Shown: positions 17,815-25,863 of the stretch, piece after piece
Numbering within the stretch: position 1 is the stretch's first letter
How the letters are laid out: every line of letters starts with the position of its first letter
Assembly: GCA_903936565.1 (NCBI GenBank)
Contig: CAIZVZ010000007.1
Span: 1 to 58,801 of the forward strand
Direction: 5' to 3'
DNA: 58,801 nucleotides
From: an uncultured bacterium
GTDB taxonomy: Bacteria > Patescibacteriota > Minisyncoccia > Phycocordibacterales > CAIZLB01
Translations under genes and position numbers: made by a program
The notes under the pieces: generated by a model
The model's input: only the letters and a program-made list of their open reading frames with translations
The model's database searches: none
What the model was told of the DNA's origin: nothing

Positions 17815-18204
17815 ATGTTAAAAAGATTTCTAGAGTGGATACATACAAAAAGTAAAATAGACGGAAAAGAAAGAAAAATAAACTCAATACTGGAAGGGGG
17901 AGTATATTGGTGTTCTTTGGGTGAAAATATTGGTGATGAAGAAAACGGTAAGGGAGATATTTTCCGCCGGCCCGTTTTGATATTTAAAAAGTTCAACAAC
18001 AACATATTTTGGGGGATACCTATGAGTACAAAGAATAAAGAAAATAAATATTATGTTAAGGTCTTACTTAAGGACGTGGAGCAATCAGCAATGATTTCTC
18101 AACTTAGGATTCTAGACACTAAAAGACTTGATACCTATATCGGATACATATCAAAACCTGATTTTATAAGAATACAAAACGCCGTAAGAAATCTTATAAA
18201 ATAA
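17815..18204 (+). CDS. PemK/MazF-like endoribonuclease toxin, copy 1
   Basis: 129 residues. A basic N-terminus MLKRFLEWIHTK is followed by a PemK/MazF-like beta-barrel: GGVYWCSLGENIG, FRRPVLIFKKFNNNIFWGIPMST (the RP and ST positions are the usual catalytic Arg and Thr/Ser) and ISQLRILDTKRL. PemK/MazF toxins cut mRNA at short motifs. No antitoxin ORF lies on either side; instead a hairpin follows within 12 bp of the stop. A close paralogue lies at 33723 with the same downstream hairpin. CPR genomes often carry such solitary PemK-like genes, so they may be regulatory nucleases instead of classic toxin-antitoxin members. Confidence 0.75.
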   Translation: MLKRFLEWIHTKSKIDGKERKINSILEGGVYWCSLGENIGDEENGKGDIFRRPVLIFKKFNNNIFWGIPMSTKNKENKYYVKVLLKDVEQSAMISQLRILDTKRLDTYIGYISKPDFIRIQNAVRNLIK

Positions 18205-18207
18205 ACA

Positions 18208-18285
18208 ACCGTTAAGCCCGAGCTCTTTTGGAACTCGGGCGTTTGGGACAACCCATTTGTGGATATATAATATCAAACACTGAAT
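18208..18285 (+). ncRNA. structured element downstream of PemK-like copy 1
   Basis: CGTTAA, then GCCCGAGCTC-TTTTG-GAACTCGGGC (10 positions, one mismatch), then GGGACAACCC and ATTTGTGGATATATA. The same order recurs after the second PemK-like gene with a compensatory base-pair change in the stem. No T-tract follows, so it is not an ordinary terminator. Confidence 0.5.
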
Positions 18286-18346
18286 TCTTGTCAAATCTCG
18301 TTTTCTTATCGTCAACCTTTTGTAAAATAGACTTAAAACCTCGGAA

Positions 18347-18354
18347 TGATATAA
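18347..18354 (+). promoter_or_regulatory. gap promoter with about 80-nt leader
   Basis: TGATATAATAG at about 18346-18356 is the clearest -10 before gap. The leader holds GGGCC and GCCC stretches able to pair around an A-rich loop. The 233-bp gap between genes otherwise contains only the PemK-associated hairpin. Confidence 0.45.
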
Positions 18355-18437
18355 TAGAACCAAGTTACTATTAATTATATAAAAACACCCAGTGTGGGCC
18401 AACAAAGATAAAAGCCCAGATTGGCATTCATAAAAAT

Positions 18438-19466
18438 ATGTCACAAACAAGAATTGCCATTAATGGCGCAGGAAGAATAGGTAGAGCTTTTTTGAAATTA
18501 GCTATTACAAATCCAGATTTACAAATTGTTGCAATAAATGACTTGGCAGATATTGAAAATATCGCATATCTCTTAAAATATGATTCAGCTTATGGAAGAA
18601 GTGGACTAGATGTCAAAGCTAACAAAGAAACTGGAACACTGACCATTAACGGTCAAGAAGTTAAATATCTTTCAGAAAAGGATCCTGCAATGCTTCCTTG
18701 GAAAGATTTAGCGGTAGATATTGTTCTTGAATCAACAGGTCTATTTGTTTCTCGAGTAAAAGCAGAAGCACATATTACCGCTGGAGCAAAGCGAGTTGTG
18801 GTTTCAGCCCCAACAAAGGATGAAGCTGGCGCACCTCAAGCCGCAACAGTTCTTATGGGAATAAATGAGGCTGATATAGCAACTTGCCCAGTTACTTCAA
18901 ATGCATCCTGTACAACTAACGCAGCAAGTCCTCTTATCTCAATCTTGAATGAAACTATTGGAATTGAATCTGCAATTCTAAATACAGTGCACAGCTACAC
19001 AGCTAGTCAATCACTAGTGGATGGACCAAACAAAAAGGACTGGAGAGAGGGGAGAGCAGCTGCAATGAATATTGTCCCATCTTCAACCGGTGCAGCAATC
19101 GCTGTTACAAAGGTTATCACTGATTTAACAGGAAAGTTTGATGGAGTTTCAATGAGGGTACCGGTTGTTACAGGGTCTATTGTTGATGTTACTTTTATTG
19201 CAAAGCGTACAACTACAAAAGAGGAGGTAAACGAAATACTTAAAAAGGCTTCGCTTGATGCAAGATGGAGCGGTGTGTTTGAGGCCTCAGAAGAAGAGTA
19301 CGTTTCAAGAGATATAATTGGTAATTCTCACGCATCAATCGCTGATCTTAAACTAACAAGGGTGGTGAATGGAAATTTGGTGAAGGTTTTGGCGTGGTAC
19401 GATAATGAGATGGGGTATACACACGCGCTTTTACAGCATGTTCTGAAGGCGAGTAAACTAATTTAG
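18438..19466 (+). CDS. gap: glyceraldehyde-3-phosphate dehydrogenase
   Basis: 342 residues. Rossmann motif INGAGRIGRAFLK, Asp35 in NDL for NAD preference, catalytic Cys158 in SNASCTTNAASP, LNTVHSYTASQ with the catalytic His, and AAMNIVPSSTGAA. C-terminal WYDNEMGYTHALLQHV matches the family. It catalyses the NAD-linked oxidation and phosphorylation of glyceraldehyde 3-phosphate in glycolysis. It stands alone here, without pgk or tpi, and works with the pentose-phosphate genes downstream. Confidence 0.97.
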   Translation: MSQTRIAINGAGRIGRAFLKLAITNPDLQIVAINDLADIENIAYLLKYDSAYGRSGLDVKANKETGTLTINGQEVKYLSEKDPAMLPWKDLAVDIVLESTGLFVSRVKAEAHITAGAKRVVVSAPTKDEAGAPQAATVLMGINEADIATCPVTSNASCTTNAASPLISILNETIGIESAILNTVHSYTASQSLVDGPNKKDWREGRAAAMNIVPSSTGAAIAVTKVITDLTGKFDGVSMRVPVVTGSIVDVTFIAKRTTTKEEVNEILKKASLDARWSGVFEASEEEYVSRDIIGNSHASIADLKLTRVVNGNLVKVLAWYDNEMGYTHALLQHVLKASKLI

Positions 19467-19535
19467 TAATACATGAGTAATAAAAATACGATTGTCGCTA
19501 AGTGATAAGTTTTATATTGTAAATATTATAATGAT

Positions 19536-19799
19536 ATGAAGATTATAAGGTCAGTACCAACTCGCGAAGTTAAAAGATGTTTTGTTGTTGCCAAATTGTT
19601 TGCCGACCGAAAACATTTTGGTCATATGAAAATATTGAAATCAGAAGAAGATTATATTGTTCGACTCAATGAAACCAAAAAGAAGGTTATAAAAATGAGC
19701 AACAAACAGCTCGATGCAATACTTGCTGGTAGTTGGAAGAAAAGACTGAGTTCATATAATGAAGCAGACTGGTATATAGCCGAAGCCTATCCATCATAG
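19536..19799 (+). CDS. unrecognised basic 87-residue protein
   Basis: 87 residues, Lys/Arg-rich (TREVKRCFVVAKLF, LNETKKKVIKMSNKQLDAIL, GSWKKRL), ending in NEADWYIAEAYPS. No membrane segment and no motif I recognise. A TATAAT at 19527-19532 lies only 3 nt before the ATG; TATATT further up may be the true -10. It sits 7-27 bp ahead of a second orphan gene and the two may be co-expressed. Together they separate gap from the pentose-phosphate operon. Confidence 0.45.
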   Translation: MKIIRSVPTREVKRCFVVAKLFADRKHFGHMKILKSEEDYIVRLNETKKKVIKMSNKQLDAILAGSWKKRLSSYNEADWYIAEAYPS

Positions 19800-19826
19800 C
19801 TCGGAGTGTGGAATAGGGTAGGAGAG

Positions 19827-20156
19827 ATGCCGCTTCGGTGGACAAACCGTTCTCTGGTGGAAACAGCAAAAACAGTTAAGTGGGCGTTGAATCGTAAGAA
19901 TGGTTTTAGGAATAAAAGGATAAGAGCAGCTCATGCAATAAGGGGAATATTGAAAGTTGGTATTAATGTAATACAAAAGGAGGATTACTTGCTCCCTATA
20001 GTTTTTAAATGTGATACAGGGACTCAAGGCCGATATCATCTAAAACATAAGACTACAGGGGACATTGAAGATGGTTGCATGAGAAGCATTGCTCTGGCTG
20101 TCTCTGGAGTGCAAAGGATAAAGATATACTTTGGTATACCCAAGAAAAAGGCCTAA
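19827..20156 (+). CDS. unrecognised basic 109-residue protein
   Basis: 109 residues from ATG 19827, preceded by GGAGAG, one of very few Shine-Dalgarno-like sequences in the window; a GTG at 19806 would add 7 residues. Very basic: MPLRWTNRSLVETAKTVKWA, RNKRIRAAHAIRGILKVG, and a C-terminal IKIYFGIPKKKA. The middle is beta-like (YLLPIVFKCDTGTQGRYHL). Family not recognised. Codon use (cgg, ctc, ccc) is less AT-biased than in neighbours, so it may be imported. Confidence 0.45.
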   Translation: MPLRWTNRSLVETAKTVKWALNRKNGFRNKRIRAAHAIRGILKVGINVIQKEDYLLPIVFKCDTGTQGRYHLKHKTTGDIEDGCMRSIALAVSGVQRIKIYFGIPKKKA

Positions 20157-20205
20157 ATTACAACAAATATTTCCACACGAGGACAGTTGTTGTTGTGTCT
20201 CTGGG

Positions 20206-20214
20206 TGATATAAT
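20206..20214 (+). promoter_or_regulatory. promoter of the rpiB operon
   Basis: TTGTTG (20187-20192), a 16-bp spacer and TGA-TATAAT (hexamer 20209-20214), leader about 20 nt to ATG 20241. Confidence 0.5.
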
Positions 20215-20240
20215 GTGTAAATAGAAATTAATTAAATAAA

Positions 20241-20552
20241 ATGAGTAAAATTACGATTTTCAAGATAGGTTTGGCTGGGGGAATTTATAAGCTTTTAACG
20301 ATACTCTTCGTTGTTTCTGTTGCTCACACTCATATAGTTTTCTTTAGAAGAATGGTGATGATTACAATGCAAAACTTTGGAGCGTTTGGCTTTAATCCTA
20401 ATACCTTTTCAGGTGTATTGTCAGGATGTCTGTGGGGATTTGTTGCAGGCTTCATCCAATTCGGTGCTATTGCTCTTATATTCAATATACTTTCGACAAA
20501 GAATATTGTTACAAAAACATGGTCTAAGTGGTTTAGAAGTAGCAAACAATAA
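20241..20552 (+). CDS. small membrane protein
   Basis: 103 residues with two hydrophobic segments (about 12-30 and 58-85) separated by a Met/Phe/Asn-rich loop; short basic C-terminus WSKWFRSSKQ. Unrecognised family. It is the first gene behind a good promoter and lies 14 bp before rpiB, so it may be co-transcribed with the pentose-phosphate genes. Confidence 0.5.
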   Translation: MSKITIFKIGLAGGIYKLLTILFVVSVAHTHIVFFRRMVMITMQNFGAFGFNPNTFSGVLSGCLWGFVAGFIQFGAIALIFNILSTKNIVTKTWSKWFRSSKQ

Positions 20553-20566
20553 TTAAACACAAAAAC

Positions 20567-21076
20567 ATGAAAATATTTATAGCGTCTGATCATGCGGGGT
20601 TTGAACTTAAAAAAGCAATCATTGAAGATATAACTTTTTCAGGGCATACCGTGATAGATTGTGGGGCTGATGAATACGATGAGGATGATGATTATCCATT
20701 GATAGTTTCAAAAGCTGCTAAGGCAGTTTCAGAAGCGGAGTCGGCAAAGAAAGCGGGGGAATTGGAATTTACAGATGGGGAGGTCCGTGGAATTGTAATT
20801 GGTGGATCGGGCCAAGGTGAGGTTATAGTTGCAAACAAATTTCCTCACATAAGAGCAGTACTTTATTATGGTGGAACACAAGAAATAATTTCGCTTTCTC
20901 GTGAGCATAATGATTCTAATGTCCTATCACTAGGGGCGAGATTTATAACAGAGGGTGATGCAATAATGGCTGTTAGATTGTGGCTCGGTACTCCATTCAG
21001 TCAAGAAGATCGTCACGTTAGAAGAATGGAACAAATAGAAGAACTAGAGATGGAGACGGGTGACTCATTATATTAA
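20567..21076 (+). CDS. rpiB: ribose-5-phosphate isomerase B family (RpiB/LacAB)
   Basis: 169 residues. MKIFIASDHAGFELKKAI, a variable DYPLIVSKAAKAV, GIVIGGSGQGEVIVANKFPHIRAVL and HNDSNVLSLGARFI match RpiB. It interconverts ribulose 5-phosphate and ribose 5-phosphate. The active-site Cys found in E. coli RpiB is replaced within GGSGQGE, as in the Ser/Gly variants of the family, and a 15-residue Glu/Ala-rich insert lies before the GEVRG strand. The next gene encodes the epimerase for the same substrate. Confidence 0.85.
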   Translation: MKIFIASDHAGFELKKAIIEDITFSGHTVIDCGADEYDEDDDYPLIVSKAAKAVSEAESAKKAGELEFTDGEVRGIVIGGSGQGEVIVANKFPHIRAVLYYGGTQEIISLSREHNDSNVLSLGARFITEGDAIMAVRLWLGTPFSQEDRHVRRMEQIEELEMETGDSLY

Positions 21077-21100
21077 TATTTTTTAAACTCACAATAATCA

Positions 21101-21853
21101 ATGTCAAATTCACATAAAGACGGGGTACGCAATTCTGTAACCCCTAAGACAGAAATAATTCCTGCAGTAATGGCATCTTCATATGAAGATTTGACATTTA
21201 AGGTGGCTGCTATGAATGGAATTGCAAAACTCTTGCAAATTGATGCAATGGACGGTAAATTTGTAGAAAATAAATCATGGCCCTATATCAAGTCAGAAGA
21301 TAGAGATTTTATAAAGATAATCAAACAAGAGGACGGTCTACCGGATTGGCAGGAATTTGATTTTGAAATTGATTTGATGATTAGAGATGTTGAAAACGAA
21401 GCTTCAAAGTGGATTGCCGCTGGAGCGAGTCGTTTGGTGATTCACTATAAGAGTGAGCCAGAAGAGATTATAAAGAGAACATTGAGAGACTCTAAAGAAA
21501 AGGGAGTAGAGGTTGTTGTAGACTTTGAACTCGATATGGAAATTGAAGAAATTATCAAGATCTTGCATAATTTCAAAAAGGAAGAAATTGAGATAGACGG
21601 CGTTCAGGTTATGGGAATAGATAGAATCGGTTTTCAAGGAGAAAAGTTTGATCATAAGGTTCTCTCATATGTAAAAGAATTACATAAAGAATTTCCTGAT
21701 TTAATTATTTCTGTCGATGGTGGTGTTAAGCCGGAATATGCAAAGCCGCTAGCTGATGCAGGAGTGCACCGTCTCGTTGTTGGCTCTGCAATCTTTGAAG
21801 ATGATTCACCTAGAGATGCATATGAACACTTCAGATCTGTTTTGGATTGCTAA
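21101..21853 (+). CDS. rpe: ribulose-phosphate 3-epimerase-like protein
   Basis: 250 residues, TIM barrel in the RPE family: IIPAVMASSYEDL (phosphate/strand 1), LQIDAMDGKFV (strand 2), ASRLVIHYKSEPEE (strand 3 with a His ligand), and VDGGVKPEYAKPLADAGVHRLVVGSAIF (phosphate loop). It would interconvert ribulose and xylulose 5-phosphates. The usual His-x-Asp pair of the metal site reads Gln-x-Asp (LQIDAMDG), and the PGFxGQ loop is GIDRIGFQGEKF, so metal binding may differ or the substrate may have shifted. It lies 24 bp after rpiB. Confidence 0.75.
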   Translation: MSNSHKDGVRNSVTPKTEIIPAVMASSYEDLTFKVAAMNGIAKLLQIDAMDGKFVENKSWPYIKSEDRDFIKIIKQEDGLPDWQEFDFEIDLMIRDVENEASKWIAAGASRLVIHYKSEPEEIIKRTLRDSKEKGVEVVVDFELDMEIEEIIKILHNFKKEEIEIDGVQVMGIDRIGFQGEKFDHKVLSYVKELHKEFPDLIISVDGGVKPEYAKPLADAGVHRLVVGSAIFEDDSPRDAYEHFRSVLDC

Positions 21854-21932
21854 GTTTAGAAAATACATCACTGGCCTCATACGTACATGCGGGATTTTTA
21901 AAATTCCTAAATACTTTTTTGGTTTTTTAGGA

Positions 21933-21938
21933 TATAAT
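21933..21938 (+). promoter_or_regulatory. -10 promoter, leaderless
   Basis: TATAAT ends 6 nt before ATG 21945. A hairpin TCCTAAA / TTTAGGA abuts it, perhaps a weak terminator of the upstream operon or an operator. Confidence 0.55.
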
Positions 21939-21944
21939 ATAAAT

Positions 21945-22802
21945 ATGTCATTAACAGATGATCAAGTCTCTTTAATAAAAACAAAAGCTAAGGAAATAAG
22001 AATTTCTATTGTGAAGATGTTGGCAGAGGCGCGGTCTGGTCACTCGGCTGGAGCGCTTGGTATGGCAGATATTTTTTCAACTTTATACTTCAGCGTGCTT
22101 GGAAAGAACGATAAATTAATATTGTCCAATGGTCACATTTGTCCAGTGCTATACGCGTCTCTCGCTGAAGCTGACATAATACCAAAGGAGGAATTGATGA
22201 CACTTAGAAAGTTTGGATCAAAATTGCAGGGCCACCCTCATAGAAATTTTCTGCCAATACTCGAAACATCATCTGGTCCACTTGGCTCTGGCCTTTCACA
22301 ATCGGTTGGTGTAGCTATTGCTGATAAGATGGATGATAAGAATTATTCCAAATTACCAAAGCGATTTATATATTGTCTAATGTCTGATGGGGAATTAGAC
22401 GAAGGACAAAGCTGGGAAGCTGTAATGCTTGGCGCAAAAGAGAAGCTGGTAAATTTAATTGCAATAATAGATAGAAACAATATTCAAATCGGGGGAGATA
22501 CAGAGAAGGTGATGCCACTATCGCCTTTGGGTGCAACGCTGTTTGATAAATGGAAAGCTTTTGACTGGTATGTTCAGGAAGTTGATGGGCACAATATTGA
22601 GGCAATTAATTCCGCAATAATTAAAGCGCAAACTAATCTTGCTAGACCTTCGGTTATTATTGCCCACACTGTGCCAGGAAAGGGGGTAATCTACATGGAG
22701 GGAAGGTATGAATGGCATGGGATTCCACCAGGAATACAAAACGTCAAAGGTGCACCAGAAAAAGAAAAACAGCTAGAAGTGGCGTTGCAAAATCTTTCAT
22801 AA
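21945..22802 (+). CDS. transketolase, N-terminal subunit
   Basis: 285 residues from ATG 21945 (the long ORF-track start lies in the rpe gene). It holds only the thiamine-diphosphate-binding N-terminal half: GHSAGALGMADIFSTLYF, LSNGHICPVLYASLAE, GPLGSGLSQSVGVAIA, and SDGELDEGQSWEAVM with IDRNNIQIGG (the GDG-like TPP/Mg site). The pyrimidine-binding half must be another gene, since ftsE follows. Split transketolases are common in CPR and archaea. It completes the non-oxidative pentose phosphate set with rpiB and rpe. Confidence 0.9.
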   Translation: MSLTDDQVSLIKTKAKEIRISIVKMLAEARSGHSAGALGMADIFSTLYFSVLGKNDKLILSNGHICPVLYASLAEADIIPKEELMTLRKFGSKLQGHPHRNFLPILETSSGPLGSGLSQSVGVAIADKMDDKNYSKLPKRFIYCLMSDGELDEGQSWEAVMLGAKEKLVNLIAIIDRNNIQIGGDTEKVMPLSPLGATLFDKWKAFDWYVQEVDGHNIEAINSAIIKAQTNLARPSVIIAHTVPGKGVIYMEGRYEWHGIPPGIQNVKGAPEKEKQLEVALQNLS

Positions 22803-22843
22803 AATTTCACAAAATATCACTTTGTAAAAATGACATATGGGGT

Positions 22844-22849
22844 TATAAT
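22844..22849 (+). promoter_or_regulatory. -10 promoter, leaderless
   Basis: TATAAT ends 8 nt before the ftsE ATG. Confidence 0.6.
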
Positions 22850-22857
22850 AGAAATAT

Positions 22858-23538
22858 ATGTTATTCCTAGACAAAGTATCAAAGAGATATGCCGATAATA
22901 CGGATGCGCTAAATGGCGTTAGTTTGTTAATAAAACCAAAAGAGTTCGTTTCAATAGTGGGGCATTCTGGTGCGGGAAAGACCACATTGCTTAAAATGAT
23001 TTTAGCAGAAGAGAAGCCAACAGAGGGTGATGTTACATTTGAAAATATAAATATTCATAAAATCAGAAAGTCTGACATGAATGAATACAGAAGACGTATT
23101 GGAACAGTCTTTCAAGATTTTAGATTACTTGCTGATAAGACAGCGTATGAAAACGTGGCATTTGCTATGGAAGCAGCCGGAAGGACAGAGGAGGAGATTC
23201 ATGCTGATGTTCCACATGTTCTTGAGTTAGTTGATCTTGGTACGAAGATGCATAATTTTCCACATCAGCTCTCAGGGGGTGAGAAGCAGAGAGTGGCTAT
23301 CGCTCGTGCAATCGTTAATCAACCAGATATAATTATTGCCGATGAGCCAACTGGAAACCTTGATCCAAAAACTGCGTATGAAATTGTGCAGATTCTTAAG
23401 AAAATTAATGACCTTGGTACAACTGTTATTTTAACAACACATAATACTGGTGTAGTAGATCATATTGGTAAAAGAGTCATTTCGATGAGAGATGGAATGG
23501 TTGTAATGGATAGCGATAAAGGTGAGTTTGTAGTTTAA
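22858..23538 (+). CDS. ftsE: cell division ATP-binding protein FtsE
   Basis: 226 residues, an ABC ATPase. Walker A GHSGAGKTT (35-43), the Q-loop TVFQDFRLLADKTAYENVAFAME, signature LSGGEKQRVAIARAI, Walker B IIIADEPTGNLDPKT and H-loop THNT. FtsEX controls septal peptidoglycan hydrolases at division. ftsX follows 25 bp downstream and may add its own promoter (TATAAT at 23547-23552). Confidence 0.95.
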   Translation: MLFLDKVSKRYADNTDALNGVSLLIKPKEFVSIVGHSGAGKTTLLKMILAEEKPTEGDVTFENINIHKIRKSDMNEYRRRIGTVFQDFRLLADKTAYENVAFAMEAAGRTEEEIHADVPHVLELVDLGTKMHNFPHQLSGGEKQRVAIARAIVNQPDIIIADEPTGNLDPKTAYEIVQILKKINDLGTTVILTTHNTGVVDHIGKRVISMRDGMVVMDSDKGEFVV

Positions 23539-23563
23539 TTAAAAGATATAATAAAATAAAGTC

Positions 23564-24493
23564 ATGATTTGGACAAATATAAAAAGAACATTAAAGTCAG
23601 GTTTTGTGAGCTTTTGGAGAAACGGTTCAGTTTCTCTAGCTTCAGTTTTGGTGATGATTGTGACGCTACTTGTTATATCGTCAATAATCTTTATTGGGGC
23701 AATGCTCAGCTCAACACTTAAGACAATTGAGAGTAAGGTGGATATCAATGTTTATATTACTCAAACTGCAAGTGATACAGATATTACGTCTCTTCAAAAA
23801 TCAATTAAGAATTTGCCAGAGGTTGCAACAGTCACTCTAACTTCAAGAGAAGAAGCGTTGACGCAGTTTAGACAAAAGCATCAAGATGATGAATTAACAC
23901 TTAAGGCACTAGATGAGATTGGAACAAATCCACTCGGGGCTAGCTTTAATATTAGAGCAAAAGATCCATCACAATATGAGACAATCGTTAAATTCTTAGA
24001 TAGTCAGAAGACCGGAGTTGATGGAAGTGGGGCGGGGATAATTGAGAGAGTAAACTATTCAAACAATAAAGCTGCAATTGATGCATTGAATAGAATAATG
24101 ACATCATCAAGAAAGTTGGGAACAATCGTTGTAACATTCTTTGCGCTTGTTTCTATCTTGATAACATTTAATACCATTAGGCTTGCGATTTATATATTCA
24201 GAGAGGAGATTGCGGTGATGAGACTGGTGGGAGCGAGTGAGATGTATATTAGAGGTCCGTTTGTTACTGTTGGTTTGATGTACGGAGCTGTAGCTGGAAT
24301 CATAACTCTAATCCTACTTTATCCAATGACATATTATGTTGGGCCACTCACGTTTAATCTAGGGACCGGGCTCAATGTATTTAATTACTACATAGGAAAC
24401 TTCGGTCAAATGTTCTTGGTGGTAGTTGGAACTGGGCTAATACTAGGGGCGGTATCGAGTTACTTGGCAGTGAAGAAGTATTTGAAGGTATAA
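23564..24493 (+). CDS. ftsX: cell division protein FtsX
   Basis: 309 residues. One N-terminal membrane segment (about 22-45), an extracytoplasmic domain with the FtsX pattern (KVDINVYITQTASDTDI, VTLTSREEALTQFRQ), and three C-terminal membrane segments with FREEIAVMRLVGAS, the coupling motif that touches FtsE. The final segment ends GAVSSYLAVKKYLKV. It transmits ATP hydrolysis by FtsE to outside murein hydrolases. A 14-bp-stem hairpin follows the gene. Confidence 0.95.
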   Translation: MIWTNIKRTLKSGFVSFWRNGSVSLASVLVMIVTLLVISSIIFIGAMLSSTLKTIESKVDINVYITQTASDTDITSLQKSIKNLPEVATVTLTSREEALTQFRQKHQDDELTLKALDEIGTNPLGASFNIRAKDPSQYETIVKFLDSQKTGVDGSGAGIIERVNYSNNKAAIDALNRIMTSSRKLGTIVVTFFALVSILITFNTIRLAIYIFREEIAVMRLVGASEMYIRGPFVTVGLMYGAVAGIITLILLYPMTYYVGPLTFNLGTGLNVFNYYIGNFGQMFLVVVGTGLILGAVSSYLAVKKYLKV

Positions 24494-24524
24494 TCCAAAA
24501 CCCCAAAAACATAATAAAAACTAG

Positions 24525-24556
24525 CTTTAAAGCCCCTTGTTTAAGGGGCTTTAAAG
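24525..24556 (+). terminator. terminator after ftsX
   Basis: CTTTAAAGCCCCTT-GTTT-AAGGGGCTTTAAAG, a perfect 14-bp stem with a 4-nt loop, but no strong T-tract beyond TTTAAAG; it could also act on the other strand. Confidence 0.65.
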
Positions 24557-24575
24557 TGATATTCTGTAAGCACAT

Positions 24576-24646
24576 TGCGGGATCGTCTAATGGTAGGACT
24601 ATGGTTTCTGGAACCATGTATCTAGGTTCGAATCCTAGTCCCGCAG
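24576..24646 (+). tRNA. tRNA-Gln (anticodon CUG)
   Basis: Acceptor TGCGGGA/TCCCGCA, D-arm GTCT-AATGGTA-GGAC, anticodon stem ATGGT/ACCAT with loop TTCTGGA (anticodon CTG at its middle), T-arm CTAGGTTCGAATCCTAG, discriminator G. CCA is not encoded (GCAAAT follows). It reads CAG, the rarer Gln codon in this AT-rich genome, so another tRNA-Gln (UUG) should exist elsewhere. It sits on its own between ftsX and a direct repeat. Confidence 0.92.
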
Positions 24647-24681
24647 CAAATTTTAGAGCCTTATTTTTTTACCTGTTTTGG

Positions 24682-24706
24682 GTGGGGTAATATGGGGTTC
24701 GAACTT
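24682..24706. repeat. 25-bp direct repeat, copy 1
   Basis: GTGGGGTAATATGGGGTTCG then AACTT; 24 of 25 bases match 26773-26797. It lies 35 bp after tRNA-Gln and contains GGTTCGAA as in a T-arm. Confidence 0.65.
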
Positions 24707-24727
24707 ATTTTATTAAAATAAGGGTTG

Positions 24728-24736
24728 TGTTATCAT
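24728..24736 (+). promoter_or_regulatory. extended -10 promoter, leaderless
   Basis: TGT-TATCAT ends 8 nt before ATG 24745. Confidence 0.5.
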
Positions 24737-24744
24737 GTTGTTAT

Positions 24745-25815
24745 ATGAAAAAATACTTAAAAATAATTTTCTTAATTGTAATAATAGTACTCGTTGTATT
24801 AATTGTCGTAAATAAAAGAGGTTCAAACACTCCAACTGATAAGGTTACCTTTGGTTGGTTTGGTCCTCTTTCAGGTCCAGTGGCTTCTCTTGGAGAACAA
24901 AATCTAAGAGGTGTTCAATTGGCTATAAAAGATTATGGACACGGTAGAGTTAATTTAAAAACAGAAGATGACCAATTTACCGTTAAGTCATCAATTAGTG
25001 CATATGAAAAACTTAAGGCAGAAGATGTCTTCATGATGCTGTCGCCAACATATAATGGAATTATGGCTTTAGCACCTACAGCAGATAAAGATAAAATGCT
25101 TGTGGCAAATAGTATAGATTCAAGTAGTGAAATTGCAAAAGCAGGAGAATATGTTTTAGGTATTGGTTATTATGCTGATGGACATGGTACAAATTTTGCA
25201 CGAAAAATAGAAGCCTCTAATGCAAAAAAAGTAGCCATTATTTATAATCAAGGTGAGACTTTTACAAAACTAATTGTAGATTCATTTAAACAACAATATA
25301 AGGGAGAAATTGTCATGGTTGAGGGATACAAACCTAACGATACTGATTTCAGAACTGTTATAAGTAAATTAAAGAGTAGTAATGTAGACACCGTCTTTTT
25401 GATTGGTTGGGACGAGTCAGGTTTCTTTATTAAACAGTCTGGTGAATTAAACTATACTCCTACAGTGTTTGGGCTAGCGAGCTTTACAAGCCCTGGCTTT
25501 CTTGGCAATGCTGGCAAAACAAAAATTCCAATGTATTACCTTGGTTGGGACCAAGAATCTAAGGAATATAAAGACATTGTCCTTAAATATAAGACGGAGT
25601 ACAAGGATGAACCATCACAACCTCTCTTTGTTGCTTTAGGTTATGATGCTATGACTTTAGTATTAAAAACTTTAGATAAAAATACGAACCCTGAAGAGTT
25701 TCGAAAGAACCTTTATAAAACTTCTGTGAATGGTTTAACAGGTACGCTTAATCTTGATGATGATGGTATTGTCAGGGGCATTACTGCACAGAGTCGTTTA
25801 TTTAAAGTTCAATAG
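24745..25815 (+). CDS. substrate-binding protein, LivJ-like
   Basis: 356 residues from ATG 24745. An N-terminal membrane anchor (about 5-23) replaces a lipobox, then a periplasmic-binding type-I fold: TFGWFGPLSGPVASLGEQNLRGV, DDQFTVKSSISAYEKL, AKKVAIIYNQGETFTKL, VEGYKPNDTDFRTVISKL and VALGYDAMTLVLKTL. Family members bind branched-chain amino acids, amides or similar small ligands. No permease or ATPase is adjacent, so it may be an orphan receptor or work with a distant transporter. It lies inside a pair of 25-bp direct repeats next to tRNA-Gln. Confidence 0.85.
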   Translation: MKKYLKIIFLIVIIVLVVLIVVNKRGSNTPTDKVTFGWFGPLSGPVASLGEQNLRGVQLAIKDYGHGRVNLKTEDDQFTVKSSISAYEKLKAEDVFMMLSPTYNGIMALAPTADKDKMLVANSIDSSSEIAKAGEYVLGIGYYADGHGTNFARKIEASNAKKVAIIYNQGETFTKLIVDSFKQQYKGEIVMVEGYKPNDTDFRTVISKLKSSNVDTVFLIGWDESGFFIKQSGELNYTPTVFGLASFTSPGFLGNAGKTKIPMYYLGWDQESKEYKDIVLKYKTEYKDEPSQPLFVALGYDAMTLVLKTLDKNTNPEEFRKNLYKTSVNGLTGTLNLDDDGIVRGITAQSRLFKVQ

Positions 25816-25863
25816 TATTAGACGCATTCATATTTTTAGAGTCATCCAAATTAATTAAAATAC

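Noticed and set aside
17815-18204. Classic two-protein mazEF operon
   Set aside because: No antitoxin-sized ORF on either side: gatB lies upstream with a gap, and only the hairpin lies downstream.
24682-24706. Second tRNA or tRNA fragment (GGTTCGAAC)
   Set aside because: Only the T-loop-like octamer is present; no cloverleaf can be formed.
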